Assembly (NCBI GenBank): GCA_937921775.1
Contig: CAKZUK010000033.1
Location: 62,001-126,000 of the forward strand
From: an uncultured Saprospiraceae bacterium
GTDB taxonomy: Bacteria; Bacteroidota; Bacteroidia; Chitinophagales; Saprospiraceae
DNA: 64,000 bases
Direction: 5' to 3'
The notes beneath the pieces were generated by a model. The model made no database searches and was not told the DNA's origin. It saw nothing but the letters and a program-made list of their open reading frames with translations. How positions within the stretch are numbered: position 1 is the first letter of the stretch; every line of letters begins with the position of its first letter. A program made the translations under genes and the position numbers. This document shows positions 1 through 10,540 of this stretch, one piece after another.

Positions 1-315
1 GGCAATTACGCCGTGATGTTTTTGAGGATCACGTGGATGTCGATTTTTATCTTCCTGATGTTTGAAAGAGTCATGCGTAAATGCAATAAGGCGAAGCTTT
101 CTTCTTGTTTCCTGACAAGAAAGCTGGAGCTTATCAACGTTATTCAAAACTTCTCTAATGTGAAATACGACTCTACCTTCAGGATGTCCAAATCTTGGAC
201 GCCCCCACAAGAGTCCCTCTCTGAAATCTGTTTGCCTCAGAAGGATCACTTCTATTGGATTTTCTGGATTTAACATCTCCTCCAAATTAGCATTTTGGCG
301 AAGTGCGCGCTCCAT
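1..315 (-). CDS. HD-domain-like hydrolase, N-terminal part, truncated by window edge
   Basis: Reverse strand is open from ATG at 315 (or in-frame GTG at 333) to base 1: MERALRQNANLEEMLNPENPIEVILLRQTDFREGLLWGRPRFGHPEGRVVFHIREVLNNV...LRLIAFTHDSFKHQEDKNRHPRDPQKHHGVIA. Absent from the ORF track because it has no stop in the window. His/HD spacing suggests an HD fold. Confidence 0.6.
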   Translation of the reverse strand, partial: MERALRQNANLEEMLNPENPIEVILLRQTDFREGLLWGRPRFGHPEGRVVFHIREVLNNVDKLQLSCQETRRKLRLIAFTHDSFKHQEDKNRHPRDPQKHHGVIA

Positions 316-702
316 ATAGTCTGGTTTAGTCACTACACTAATTTAAAAATTATTAAATAGTATTTGGTTTAATGACATTGGATTTGATTTATATTAGCAC
401 TAGGTATTAACTCTAATATAAACAAAATATAAATTCATTGCTTAGAAAATCGCAAAAACAATTCCAAAAGTCTTAGTGTATATTCAACAACTTCTATATC
501 TTGTATTGGCTGGCTTTCTAATTAAAAATAAAAGTAAAACGCTGTGCTAATCTTGCCAAAGTATTAATGTGAAAAGCCCTTACTGCATATAGATAATCTG
601 TGAAACACACTCAGGTAAATTTGTTTGACTAGAACATAAATCGGGAGGTATATTTTTTATCATAATAAGCCTGCAAAATAAAATTATATATAAATTTTAG
701 AC

Positions 703-1470
703 ATGAAAATTACGATCAAGTCACAAGGAAAAAATTATAATGCCAACCTTTCTAAGCCATTAGATATTTCTTTACCCTTACAAATGGGGCCAGATAACGT
801 TAATTGCTTCTACGCTCCTTCTCCAAATGCAAAACCTGTCATTGCAGGCGATTTTGTTGGATCTACAGCTCAGGGTGGTTTGGTCAACTTCATGAATGTA
901 CAAATCAATCCTCACGGGAATGGGACACATACTGAATGTGTAGGACATATTGCCAAAGAAATTTTTACTATCAATAATTGTCTAAAAAAGTTTAACTTTA
1001 TAGCGAAAGTTATTTCCGTGTATCCAAGCAAACTGGAGAATGGAGATTTCGTAATACTCAAGGAGCAAATTGAAGCACACCTGGAAAAAGAAGAAGCAAA
1101 GGCACTAGTCATCCGAACGCTCCCCAACGATCTTTCAAAAAAACAAAAACAGTACTCAGGCACCAACCCTACCTACTTACATTGGGAAGCTACCCAATAT
1201 ATAGTAGAGGCTGGAATTGAACACTTGTTGATTGATTTGCCATCTGTTGATCGAGAAGAGGATGGAGGAAAGCTGTTGTCACACAATGCATTTTGGCAAT
1301 ATCCCGACACCATCAAAAAAAATCGGAAAAAATGTACCATTTCGGAGTTAATTTTCGTCAAAGAAGAAATCAAAGATGGTTTTTATTTGTTAAACATTCA
1401 GATTGCCAGCTTTGAACTAGATGTAAGTCCTAGTAAACCAGTTTTATATAAATTAAAAGAACTGCCTTAG
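703..1470 (+). CDS. Cyclase family protein (kynurenine formamidase-like metal-dependent hydrolase)
   Basis: HGNGTHTECVGHI metal-binding-type motif; full-length ORF. Confidence 0.75.
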   Translation: MKITIKSQGKNYNANLSKPLDISLPLQMGPDNVNCFYAPSPNAKPVIAGDFVGSTAQGGLVNFMNVQINPHGNGTHTECVGHIAKEIFTINNCLKKFNFIAKVISVYPSKLENGDFVILKEQIEAHLEKEEAKALVIRTLPNDLSKKQKQYSGTNPTYLHWEATQYIVEAGIEHLLIDLPSVDREEDGGKLLSHNAFWQYPDTIKKNRKKCTISELIFVKEEIKDGFYLLNIQIASFELDVSPSKPVLYKLKELP

Positions 1471-1534
1471 AAATTGCTGTTGGCGATTAGTCAATAATTA
1501 ACAGCGAATAACTAAGTGTTAAAAAAATATTCTA

Positions 1535-2224
1535 ATGCCTACGCCCAGAGAAAAATATGCTTCAAAAGTTTATCTGAACTTCAAGGAAATTGGAGAACGG
1601 GAATACCAAACCATCGTTCGTTTTTTCGAGACGCATGAGGAGGATATTCATAAACTAACATTTGAAGAGTATTTTGAACTGCTCATGGCTTATACTGATT
1701 CTCTTTTTGAAATAGGTGCTTACTCCAATTATATTAACACTTGTGATTTAGCTATCGAATCTACGATTCACTTTAACGTCAAAATATTCCGTGGCGAAAA
1801 CATCTATCAGAAGTTATTGTTTAGAAAAGCGGCATCCTGTTATCATCTCATGCGATACGATGAAGCGGAGCACATTCTTCAGGAGCTCGTCAAAATAAAC
1901 CCAGATCATAAATTAGCGATTCGCTTTTTGAAAAAATGTAAAGTGTCTAGAATCCCAAAAATTGTTCAGCGAACTAGAGCAATTAGTATTGCATTGTTTT
2001 TCTTTTCAGCAGTGGTTATTGGCTTCGAGTTAATTTACGTAGAAACTTTGTTGTCAGAATATTTGGAACCGGTGAGGCTATCTAGAAATATTATTTTTGG
2101 AATTGGAATGTTCATGCTCCTTGGTGGAGAAATATGGATGCGTCACAGTGTAGAAAGTAAAGTAGATGAATTGGTTGATTCGGTTCGAATCAAAAAGTCA
2201 GAACACTCTAGCGAATCAGTATAA
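1535..2224 (+). CDS. TPR-like protein with C-terminal transmembrane helices
   Basis: Helical repeat-like N-terminus (YDEAEHILQELVKINPDHKLAIRFLKKC) followed by two hydrophobic segments. Confidence 0.6.
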   Translation: MPTPREKYASKVYLNFKEIGEREYQTIVRFFETHEEDIHKLTFEEYFELLMAYTDSLFEIGAYSNYINTCDLAIESTIHFNVKIFRGENIYQKLLFRKAASCYHLMRYDEAEHILQELVKINPDHKLAIRFLKKCKVSRIPKIVQRTRAISIALFFFSAVVIGFELIYVETLLSEYLEPVRLSRNIIFGIGMFMLLGGEIWMRHSVESKVDELVDSVRIKKSEHSSESV

Positions 2225-3950
2225 CAGTTCCCCTATCCGTAACTACACGCCCACCCGGTTGTGTGATCTTAATAAGGAAAGTATATGCTCCTCCCGGGAA
2301 TTGTGCAAAGCCTCTATTCCCCGTCCAACCTTCATCAATATCATTCGTCTCAAATATTTTTTGTCCCCAGCGATCCCAAATCGTCATTACATAATCTACC
2401 TGATCACCAAATACAAGCACTGGTTTAAACACTTTGTTTCTACCGTCTGGTGCAAAAGCATTTGGTGACATGATTCTGGAAAGTTGCTCAATACAAGTCG
2501 TATTCGAACGAGAAAAAACCAATGCTTCACCTCCACCAGGAATCGCAATTAAAACTTCAGCAACAATGTAATAACAAGCATTGGCATCTGACTCTAATCT
2601 CGGATCTACCCGATCCGTATACTGACGCTCATTTGGCTCTAATGTAGCAATAGATTGTACTCCATTAGCTTCTACCCGAAACAGCTCATAACTACGGACC
2701 GTCCCAATAGGTGATTCAAATGGCGTCCATCGGATTTGATTGTTAAATCGTTCGTCTGCTTCACCACTCAGGAAAATCGTTGCAGCATAATTTGAATGAG
2801 CGATACTATCACAGTCGTCCACGGTTTGGATGGTATAGAAAACAGGGCCGAGACCGGCAGCTGCCATGACATCCTGGTAACTATTCTCAAACAAAAGCAC
2901 ATTGTCAGGAGGAAAAGCGTCGATAGAACCGTAGTTCCCATTTTGACTTGAACTCAAAATTTGAACATTATTAATCTCTGCATTCGTATCCCATTGCCAA
3001 TTGAGGGCAACTTCATTATTAGCATCAACACTGACATTTTTCAAAACGATATTTCGCATGGGCTGAACAATGTCAGAGGTAAAGCAAGTTTGGTTGGAAA
3101 CAGAAAAAATAGGACTTCCGTTTTGGAAACTCCTAATTTGAAAACAGTAGTCTGTTGCATCATCTATATTTTCATAAACGAAGGAAGTCACGGATGGACT
3201 AAGCGTATCAAACAAGGAAGGCGTTCCTCCATTGATTTGGACCCAAAGCTCTTGACGCTCAATGCCACTATTCCACCCCTCATATAAATTCCAATTCAGT
3301 GTAACAGTTTGTTCACAAACAGAAACTTCAGATGCTACAAAAACAGTAAGATGAGGAAATTCCAGCAAACTGGTATTACCACATGCATCTAAAGCAATGA
3401 CGTAATAATTCGCCGGAGCCATGTTAGGATCAACCTCCGTATCAATATAAGTTGTGCCAGCGTATATCGTATCAATAGGGATGGTGCCGATATCCGTTAC
3501 CCGAAAAATAATGTAACCAATAACTTGAGGAGAAGGGCTTGTTTCCCATTGTACTTCTACATTACCGTTCACTATATTGACCACTAGTATTGGAGAAGAT
3601 TCGGGGGGAGAATTGTCTAAAGTATCAGAAGATAAAACCGCTTGCCCCGGACAAATATGATCACTCTGCAAATAGTAATACCAAACCATATTGCTAGGAT
3701 CGTCATGGAAATAACTATTTTGACTTGGATCTGTGATTGTGGCAAGCAAAGTATAAGGGCCAGTGATATTATCGCTTACGAAAATATTATAGGCATTAAA
3801 AGGTCCGCAAGAATTACTGGGTAGGTCCCAAAAGAGTGTATCACTCTTTACACATAAAAAGTCGGGAGCTTCAATCTGCGCGTTTAGATTGACAGCGAAA
3901 AAACAAATCATAAAGGATATGTGAATTAGTAATTTATTCATTGTATCCAA
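2208..3950 (-). CDS. Secreted protein with fibronectin-like modules and gliding-motility-associated (CHU_C) C-terminal domain
   Basis: Signal peptide; C-terminus MSPNAFAPDGRNKVFKPV...IWDRWGQKIFETNDIDEGWTG...FPGGAYTFLIKI typical of CHU_C / T9SS type B sorting domain. Confidence 0.85.
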   Translation of the reverse strand: MDTMNKLLIHISFMICFFAVNLNAQIEAPDFLCVKSDTLFWDLPSNSCGPFNAYNIFVSDNITGPYTLLATITDPSQNSYFHDDPSNMVWYYYLQSDHICPGQAVLSSDTLDNSPPESSPILVVNIVNGNVEVQWETSPSPQVIGYIIFRVTDIGTIPIDTIYAGTTYIDTEVDPNMAPANYYVIALDACGNTSLLEFPHLTVFVASEVSVCEQTVTLNWNLYEGWNSGIERQELWVQINGGTPSLFDTLSPSVTSFVYENIDDATDYCFQIRSFQNGSPIFSVSNQTCFTSDIVQPMRNIVLKNVSVDANNEVALNWQWDTNAEINNVQILSSSQNGNYGSIDAFPPDNVLLFENSYQDVMAAAGLGPVFYTIQTVDDCDSIAHSNYAATIFLSGEADERFNNQIRWTPFESPIGTVRSYELFRVEANGVQSIATLEPNERQYTDRVDPRLESDANACYYIVAEVLIAIPGGGEALVFSRSNTTCIEQLSRIMSPNAFAPDGRNKVFKPVLVFGDQVDYVMTIWDRWGQKIFETNDIDEGWTGNRGFAQFPGGAYTFLIKITQPGGRVVTDRGTVILIR

Positions 3951-4695
3951 TCGTCGCGTTAAATTTATCTTCTAGTTTGTCCATGGTATAAATTCCTTTC
4001 AGTTCGTATTCTAAAACAAAGTTATCGTCTATTTGTTTTTTGTAATAAACTAGGCCAATGCCTTTTGCATAGTATTCCTTGCCAGTATACTCTTTGCTTA
4101 GGTGTCCTACTTCTTCATTGTCCACTTCCTCTACCAGCTTAAATTCAACGCAGGGAAGCTCTGTTCCATTATAATTGTAGGTGGTTTTTCCTGCAAAGCG
4201 TCTATTTCGCGTCAGCGTAGTCGTAATTAATGGATCTTCCTGCATCACCCATTTCAACTGCATCAAAAATACAGATGTAGAATCTTCCACATCAAAGGGA
4301 AAGGCGTTACCATATTTTATCTCCGCATGTAACTGAGATTGCACCCCCGTAGAATCTTCAAAAGCAGTAATAAACTGATCTTGCAAAAGCAGCCCATTGC
4401 TTACTACCTCCGCTCTAAAAAACTGTCTAACAACAAACTGCTCATCATAGTAGGTCCCTGTAAAGTAAAAAGCGCTGTCTGTCTCCACACTTTTATGGTA
4501 CCAATATTCTGGCGGAGCATTCTTATCATTGACCGATTGGTATTCATAAACCATGCCTTCCATCAAGTCCTTGACTGGAAAATAGTAACCAGAGATGTTG
4601 GTATCTGATTTTGAATCTGGGTCGCAGCCCAAAATGAGCATAGTAAGGAGAACAAATAAGAGTTTTTTCATGATGTAGACGAATGTTTGCCGCAA
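3934..4695 (-). CDS. Hypothetical lipoprotein
   Basis: Lipobox MKKLLFVLLTMLILGCDPD; true start probably the internal Met of MKKLLF; overlaps the start of the downstream CHU_C gene. Confidence 0.65.
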   Translation of the reverse strand: MRQTFVYIMKKLLFVLLTMLILGCDPDSKSDTNISGYYFPVKDLMEGMVYEYQSVNDKNAPPEYWYHKSVETDSAFYFTGTYYDEQFVVRQFFRAEVVSNGLLLQDQFITAFEDSTGVQSQLHAEIKYGNAFPFDVEDSTSVFLMQLKWVMQEDPLITTTLTRNRRFAGKTTYNYNGTELPCVEFKLVEEVDNEEVGHLSKEYTGKEYYAKGIGLVYYKKQIDDNFVLEYELKGIYTMDKLEDKFNATIGYNE

Positions 4696-5119
4696 AGGTA
4701 CGGGAAAATGAAGTTTGTTTAGTGCGAAATCTATTATATCAATAACAAATCCTAGCTATATGATCAACTCATATTTAGTTCCTTATGCAATATCTAGCAT
4801 TGTCCCCATTCTGTCACCCACACCCATGCCCACTCTGCTATTCAAGCACCTACCTCATAATAAAAAGTGCCAAAATGGCATGAATCTAGTCCAAATTCAG
4901 GAATGGCCTAAAATATGTCGATAGACTAAAAGATATTGAATTGGAGCTTTTAAACAACTTCATTCAATCTATGCCTTTATCAAAGTCGGAAAATGTCCTT
5001 TTATTAGCCATTCCACTACAATTTGCGACTCATTTAAAGCGTATATATTCTATCTTTGCTCGGAAGTTCTCAGACAACTTCATTTACTAATTTGTAAAAC
5101 GGTTTAATTAACATATACA

Positions 5120-8100
5120 ATGCTGAAATTTATCACAAAATCTATTGGTAAGATATTCGGAACTAAGTTCGATAAGGATATTGCTATATATGCTCCTCGA
5201 GTAGAAGAGGTCAATGACGCATATGCCAAGTTGAGCAACTTAAGTCTGGATGATTTGAGGAATAAGACACTGGAATTTAGAAAAAGAATCAGTGAGCACT
5301 TGGCTGGTATTGACGAAGACATCAACAAGTATCAAGAAGAGGCAGACAATGAGGCTGACTTTGGTAGAATGGAAGATCTCTTTGCAGAAATCGATAAACT
5401 GAAAACGGAGCGAGATAAGCACCTCGAAGAAATTTTAGTTGAAATCCTTCCAGAAGCTTTTGCTGTAGTAAAAGAAACTTGTGGGCGCTTTACCAATAAT
5501 AAAACCTTAACTGTCACTGCAACAGAGCACGATCGTAATCTGGCTGCTAAAAAAGGTTACATAACAATAGAAGGGGATAAAGCCGTTTACAAAAATTCAT
5601 GGATAGCTGGTGGTGGTGAAATTACCTGGAACATGTTACACTACGACGTACAGTTGATTGGTGGTATGGTATTGCATGATGGAAAGATTGCGGAGATGGC
5701 TACAGGTGAAGGTAAAACATTGGTGGCAACTTTACCTGCATACCTCAACGGACTTTCCGGACAAGGTGTACACGTTATTACCGTTAACGATTATCTAGCT
5801 CGTCGTGACTGCGAATGGGTTGGACCTATCTTCGAATTCTTATTCCTTACTGTTGACTGTATTGATAAATATAAACCACATACGGAGGAGCGTCGTAATG
5901 CTTATCTCTGCGACATCACTTACGGTACCAATAACGAATATGGTTTTGATTACCTAAGAGATAATATGGTGCGTTCTGAATCCGAAAAAGTTCAACGCAA
6001 GCACCATTACACGATGATTGATGAGGTGGATTCTGTTTTGATTGATGATGCTAGAACTCCGTTGATTATTTCAGGACCAGTTCCAAAAGGAGCAGATGAA
6101 CAAGAGTATGAGGCTTTGAAGCCACGGGTTGAAAGACTAATTGCAGCGCAGCGCAAGTTGGCTACCGATTATTTAGCTGAAGCTAAAAGTTTGATTAAAG
6201 ATGGTATCGTAGGAGTAGAAGAAGGAGAAGCAGGAATGGCTTTACTTCGTGCGCATCGTGCACTTCCAAAATACCGTCCACTCATTAAATTTTTGAGCCA
6301 GGAAGGGATGTCTGTATTACTACAAAAAACAGAGAATCACTACATGCAGGAGCAATCTAAAAATATGCACCTAGTAGATGATCCACTCTATTTTACCATT
6401 ATTGAAAAGACCAGAACGATTGATCTTGTAGAAAGAGGAGCTGAGTATCTGGCAACAGGTGGTGAAGATCCTAACTTCTTCGTGATGCCAGATATCGCTT
6501 TGGAAATTATGCAGATTGAAAGCAATAATGAGGTTTCTGAAAGCGAAAAAGCTGCGAAGAAAGAAGAAGTGATTACAGACTTTTCGATCAAGTCGAAACG
6601 CTTGCACTCTATTCATCAGTTACTAAAAGCATATACACTGTTTGAAAAAGATGAGGAATATGTAGTGATGGATGGCGCGGTGAAAATTGTAGATGAGCAA
6701 ACAGGGCGTATGATGGAAGGGCGTCGTTACTCAGATGGATTGCACCAAGCTTTGGAAGCAAAAGAGAATGTAAAGATTGGAGATATTACACAGACATACG
6801 CAACGGTTACTTTGCAGAACTACTTTAGAATGTACCACAAGTTAGCAGGTATGACAGGTACTGCAGAAACGGAAGCGGGTGAATTTTGGGAGATCTACAA
6901 ATTGGATGTTGTCGTTATTCCAACCAACAAACCAATTGTTCGTGATGATCGTGAGGATATGGTTTTCAAAACTGCGCGTGAAAAATTTAATGCAGTAGCT
7001 GATGAGATTGTAAGACTTAGTAATGAGGGCCGACCGGTTTTGGTAGGTACTACTTCAGTAGATATTTCAGAAACATTGAGTCGAATGTTAAGAATGAAGG
7101 GCATCGACCACAACGTATTGAACGCCAAGCAGCACCAACGAGAAGCAGATATTGTTGCGGAAGCTGGTAACCCAGGAAAGGTGACCATTGCAACGAACAT
7201 GGCAGGTCGTGGTACGGATATAAAATTATCTGATGAAGTGAAGAAGGCTGGAGGTTTGGCGATCATCGGTACAGAGCGACACGATTCACGTCGTGTAGAT
7301 AGACAGTTGCGTGGTCGTGCAGGTCGTCAGGGAGATCCGGGGTCATCACAGTTTTATGTATCACTGGAAGATAATTTGATGCGTCTTTTTCAATCAGAGC
7401 GAATTGCAAAACTGATGGATAAAATGGGCTTGCAAGAAGGTGAAGTTATTCAGCACTCGATGGTATCTAAGTCAATCGAACGAGCACAAAAGAAAGTAGA
7501 AGAGAACAACTTTGGAACTCGGAAGCGTTTGTTGGAATACGATGATGTAATGAACATTCAGCGTGAAGCTATTTATAAGAAAAGAAATAATGCCTTGTCT
7601 GGTGATCGTCTTTCTGTTGACTTGTTTTCCATGTTTAATAACCTGACGGAGACGATGGTATTGACGCATCGAGGAAGTGGTAATTTTGAATCCTTTAGAG
7701 AAGAATCGCTACGTGTTTTGGGATTAGACCCAAAAATAGAAGCAGATGCTTTTGAAGCAGGAAGTGAAGATGCTGCAATAGAAAGTTTTCAAAATCAATT
7801 CCTCGAATTTTACGAAACTAAAAAGAACGCTGTCAATACTGCTTTGTATCCAATGATTAAGCAGGTTTATGAAAATGAAGGACATCGTTACAAGAAAATC
7901 ATGATTCCATATAATGATGGAAGTGCGCGTAAGCTGCCTATCTCAGCCGGTTTGAAAGAAGCTGTTGAATCAGATGGTAAGACAATTATGCACGATGTTG
8001 AAAAAGCGGTTGCTTTGGCAATTGTAGATGATGAGTGGAAAGAGCATTTGCGGTCGATGGACGAAATGAAAGACTCTACACAAGCGGCATCATTTGAGCA

Positions 8101-8449
8101 AAAAGATCCATTGGTAATTTATAAAATGGAAGCTTTCAAATTGTTTGAAGAGCTGGTTTATAGTGTGAATGAGCAAACAACGTCTTACCTTTCGAAAGGT
8201 AGAATAGAGTTGCCAGAAGGGAGGAATATGGAAGAAGCCAGAGAGCAAAAAACAGATTTGAGTAAGGTACAAACAAGTCGAAGTAGTGGAGCTGGAGAAG
8301 GTGCTGCCGCAGCTGCTGCAAAAAGAGCTGCAGAGGGAGTGAGCCGTAAAAAAATAGAAACGGTTAAGCGAGAAGAAAAGAAGGTAGGTAGAAATGAACC
8401 TTGTCCTTGCGGAAGTGGTAAGAAATATAAGAGTTGTCACGGGAAATAA
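5120..8449 (+). CDS. secA: Preprotein translocase ATPase SecA
   Basis: MATGEGKTLVATLPAYLNGL, TNNEYGFDYLRDNM, GRAGRQGDPGSSQFYVSLEDNLMR, C-terminal zinc motif RNEPCPCGSGKKYKSCHGK. Confidence 0.98.
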   Translation: MLKFITKSIGKIFGTKFDKDIAIYAPRVEEVNDAYAKLSNLSLDDLRNKTLEFRKRISEHLAGIDEDINKYQEEADNEADFGRMEDLFAEIDKLKTERDKHLEEILVEILPEAFAVVKETCGRFTNNKTLTVTATEHDRNLAAKKGYITIEGDKAVYKNSWIAGGGEITWNMLHYDVQLIGGMVLHDGKIAEMATGEGKTLVATLPAYLNGLSGQGVHVITVNDYLARRDCEWVGPIFEFLFLTVDCIDKYKPHTEERRNAYLCDITYGTNNEYGFDYLRDNMVRSESEKVQRKHHYTMIDEVDSVLIDDARTPLIISGPVPKGADEQEYEALKPRVERLIAAQRKLATDYLAEAKSLIKDGIVGVEEGEAGMALLRAHRALPKYRPLIKFLSQEGMSVLLQKTENHYMQEQSKNMHLVDDPLYFTIIEKTRTIDLVERGAEYLATGGEDPNFFVMPDIALEIMQIESNNEVSESEKAAKKEEVITDFSIKSKRLHSIHQLLKAYTLFEKDEEYVVMDGAVKIVDEQTGRMMEGRRYSDGLHQALEAKENVKIGDITQTYATVTLQNYFRMYHKLAGMTGTAETEAGEFWEIYKLDVVVIPTNKPIVRDDREDMVFKTAREKFNAVADEIVRLSNEGRPVLVGTTSVDISETLSRMLRMKGIDHNVLNAKQHQREADIVAEAGNPGKVTIATNMAGRGTDIKLSDEVKKAGGLAIIGTERHDSRRVDRQLRGRAGRQGDPGSSQFYVSLEDNLMRLFQSERIAKLMDKMGLQEGEVIQHSMVSKSIERAQKKVEENNFGTRKRLLEYDDVMNIQREAIYKKRNNALSGDRLSVDLFSMFNNLTETMVLTHRGSGNFESFREESLRVLGLDPKIEADAFEAGSEDAAIESFQNQFLEFYETKKNAVNTALYPMIKQVYENEGHRYKKIMIPYNDGSARKLPISAGLKEAVESDGKTIMHDVEKAVALAIVDDEWKEHLRSMDEMKDSTQAASFEQKDPLVIYKMEAFKLFEELVYSVNEQTTSYLSKGRIELPEGRNMEEAREQKTDLSKVQTSRSSGAGEGAAAAAAKRAAEGVSRKKIETVKREEKKVGRNEPCPCGSGKKYKSCHGK

Positions 8450-8560
8450 GACGCGTAGCGCGAATGTCAATTTTCAGTGTCAGTTTCAATGGCAATGACG
8501 ATATGGTTTGGTTTTTTCGAAAGCTTAGTCGTAGGGTTGTTGCCATTGTCATTGAAATAT
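8450..8560 (+). repeat. Post-stop hairpin element, copy 1 (after secA)
   Basis: ACGCGTAGCGCGAATG...GTTTCAATGGCAATGACGATATGGTTTGGTTTTTTCGAAAGCTTAG, one base after the secA stop. Confidence 0.6.
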
Positions 8561-8677
8561 AAAGGTGCAGTGTTGCGACTCTGTTTGTAGATTTTAACGA
8601 TAAAAATAGCTTGAAGTACTGGGTACTCTGGTACCCTCGATAGAATAGCGCTCTAAAATTGCAACGTTTTTCTTAAC

Positions 8678-9100
8678 TTGCGATGCATAAAAACAGTAAC
8701 TATGAAAAAGATCATACTAATACTCTCCTGTCTGATATTTAGCGTTTCATTTCTTAGCGCTCAGAATATTAATATTACGGAAGATTACAACGTATCCAGA
8801 GTGATGACTCGCTATGTAGATATTAATAAAAATGCGGTCGGTATAGAAGGTTGGCGTATTCAACTGGTAGCAACTACTGATCGTCGTAAGATGGAGCAAG
8901 ATCGCCAAAATTTCATGCAAAACTATCCAAACATTTCGGTTGATTGGACGCATGAAAAACCGTACTACCGTTTGCGTGCAGGTGCTTACCGAACTAAGCT
9001 AGAAGCTCTGCGTGCGATAAATATGTTGAAAAAAGATTATCCGAGTGCCTTTCCAGCCAAAGATAGTAACATCGAACCCCGAGAGTTTTTAAAACTATAA
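8678..9100 (+). CDS. SPOR-domain-like secreted protein
   Basis: Signal peptide; GWRIQLVATTDRRKMEQ...YYRLRAGAYRTKLEALRAINMLKKDYPSAF. Confidence 0.75.
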   Translation: MRCIKTVTMKKIILILSCLIFSVSFLSAQNINITEDYNVSRVMTRYVDINKNAVGIEGWRIQLVATTDRRKMEQDRQNFMQNYPNISVDWTHEKPYYRLRAGAYRTKLEALRAINMLKKDYPSAFPAKDSNIEPREFLKL

Positions 9101-9127
9101 ACCTAGCCGAGACGATAGTTACAGAGT

Positions 9128-10540
9128 ATGAGTAAACGGCAAAACAATTTCCTTCAAAGTGTTGACTTGATGACGCTTGTAATCTACTTTAGTATGATTG
9201 CATTGGGTTGGCTTATGGTATATACTGTAGGTTATGATGAGGAACGAACTTTTGCAGAAACAGTTTTTGATCTTGATACTAGTATTGGAAAACAAACACT
9301 TTGGGTTGGTGTATCTGTGGTGTTGATGATTGCTGTTATTGCGATTGATTGGAATTTTTGGAGGACCTTTGCTTATCCTATTTATGCGATGGCTATGTTC
9401 TCTTTGTTGGCGGTACTTGTGATTGGACTTGAGGTCAATGGGGCCACCTCTTGGTTTAAAATAGGTCCCTTTACGCTACAGCCTGGGGAGTTTGCCAAGT
9501 TTGCAACCTGTTTGGCCATGGCTGCGTTTTTGAGTACCTATGATACCAATCTAGATAAACCCCGATTCGTCTTAATCGCTTTTGGGATTATTGTCTTACC
9601 TATGGTGTTGATTATTTTGCAACCAGATCCGGGCTCAGCATTAGTGTTTCTTTCCTTTTTTATTGTGATGTTCCGAGAGGGACTTTCTCCAAGTTTACTG
9701 CTTTTTGGTATTGGATCTGCAGTCCTTTTGATTTTAGGATTAGTTTTTCCCTTAAGTCATGTTGTGTTAGGAATGATTTTACTAATCAGCTTTGCCATGT
9801 TGCGAAGTATTGGAGTTGATTATAGAGTTCTGCTTGGCTTTGTAGTCGTCGTTATTGCTTCTATTTTTGCGGTATTAAAAGGTTTTAAATGGTATGCACT
9901 TGGCGTAAATGCTTTAGCGATGTTGGTGCTAACTTACCTAATGAATAGCAAACGTAAATTATCGTTAGCACTTCGCTTTGGTGCTTTATTGTTGATCGGA
10001 ACTTTCTTGGCCGGAATCGCAGGATACACTTTTAATAATGTATTAAAGAGTCATCAAAGGGATAGAATTAATGTTTGGCTACAGCCATCAAAGTGTGATC
10101 CACAAGGAGCCTTGTACACGATGATCCAATCTAAAATGGCAATTGGTTCTGGTGGCTTACAAGGAAAAGGATTTTTGAAAGGTGATATTACTAAGTTGAA
10201 CTATGTACCAGAGCAAAACACAGACTTTATATTTTGCACGATTGGAGAAGAACAAGGCTTTATCGGAAGCTTAGGCATTATTGGATTGTTTTTGCTTTTG
10301 ATTAGTCGGATAGTCGTTATTGCTGAACGGCAAAATTCAGACTTTTCTAGGCAGTATGCCTATAGTTTCGCAGGAATTTTATTCATACATTTCTTTGTGA
10401 ATATTGGTATGACTATGGGCTTGGTTCCCGTTATTGGTATTCCTTTGCCTTTTATTAGTTATGGTGGCTCCTGTATCCTTGCTTTTTCCATTATGATGGG
10501 AGTGTTGTTGAAGCTGGATACTAAGCGATATATAGGCTAG
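9128..10540 (+). CDS. rodA: Rod shape-determining protein RodA (SEDS family)
   Basis: Polytopic; QPGEFAKFA, LQPDPGSALVF, YVPEQNTDFIFCTIGEEQGFIG, PFISYGGSCILAF SEDS motifs. Confidence 0.93.
   Translation: MSKRQNNFLQSVDLMTLVIYFSMIALGWLMVYTVGYDEERTFAETVFDLDTSIGKQTLWVGVSVVLMIAVIAIDWNFWRTFAYPIYAMAMFSLLAVLVIGLEVNGATSWFKIGPFTLQPGEFAKFATCLAMAAFLSTYDTNLDKPRFVLIAFGIIVLPMVLIILQPDPGSALVFLSFFIVMFREGLSPSLLLFGIGSAVLLILGLVFPLSHVVLGMILLISFAMLRSIGVDYRVLLGFVVVVIASIFAVLKGFKWYALGVNALAMLVLTYLMNSKRKLSLALRFGALLLIGTFLAGIAGYTFNNVLKSHQRDRINVWLQPSKCDPQGALYTMIQSKMAIGSGGLQGKGFLKGDITKLNYVPEQNTDFIFCTIGEEQGFIGSLGIIGLFLLLISRIVVIAERQNSDFSRQYAYSFAGILFIHFFVNIGMTMGLVPVIGIPLPFISYGGSCILAFSIMMGVLLKLDTKRYIG

Noticed and set aside
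13-273. 86-aa + strand ORF at window start
   Set aside because: Antisense to a longer, better protein-like minus-strand frame that continues off the edge.
4715-4924. 69-aa + strand ORF upstream of secA
   Set aside because: No homology recognised, biased composition, likely chance ORF in intergenic DNA.
6895-7266. 123-aa minus-strand ORF inside secA
   Set aside because: Fully antisense to conserved SecA; composition typical of shadow ORFs.
8090-8552. Minus-strand ORFs over the secA 3' end
   Set aside because: Shadow of secA coding sequence and of the post-stop repeat; no recognisable domain.
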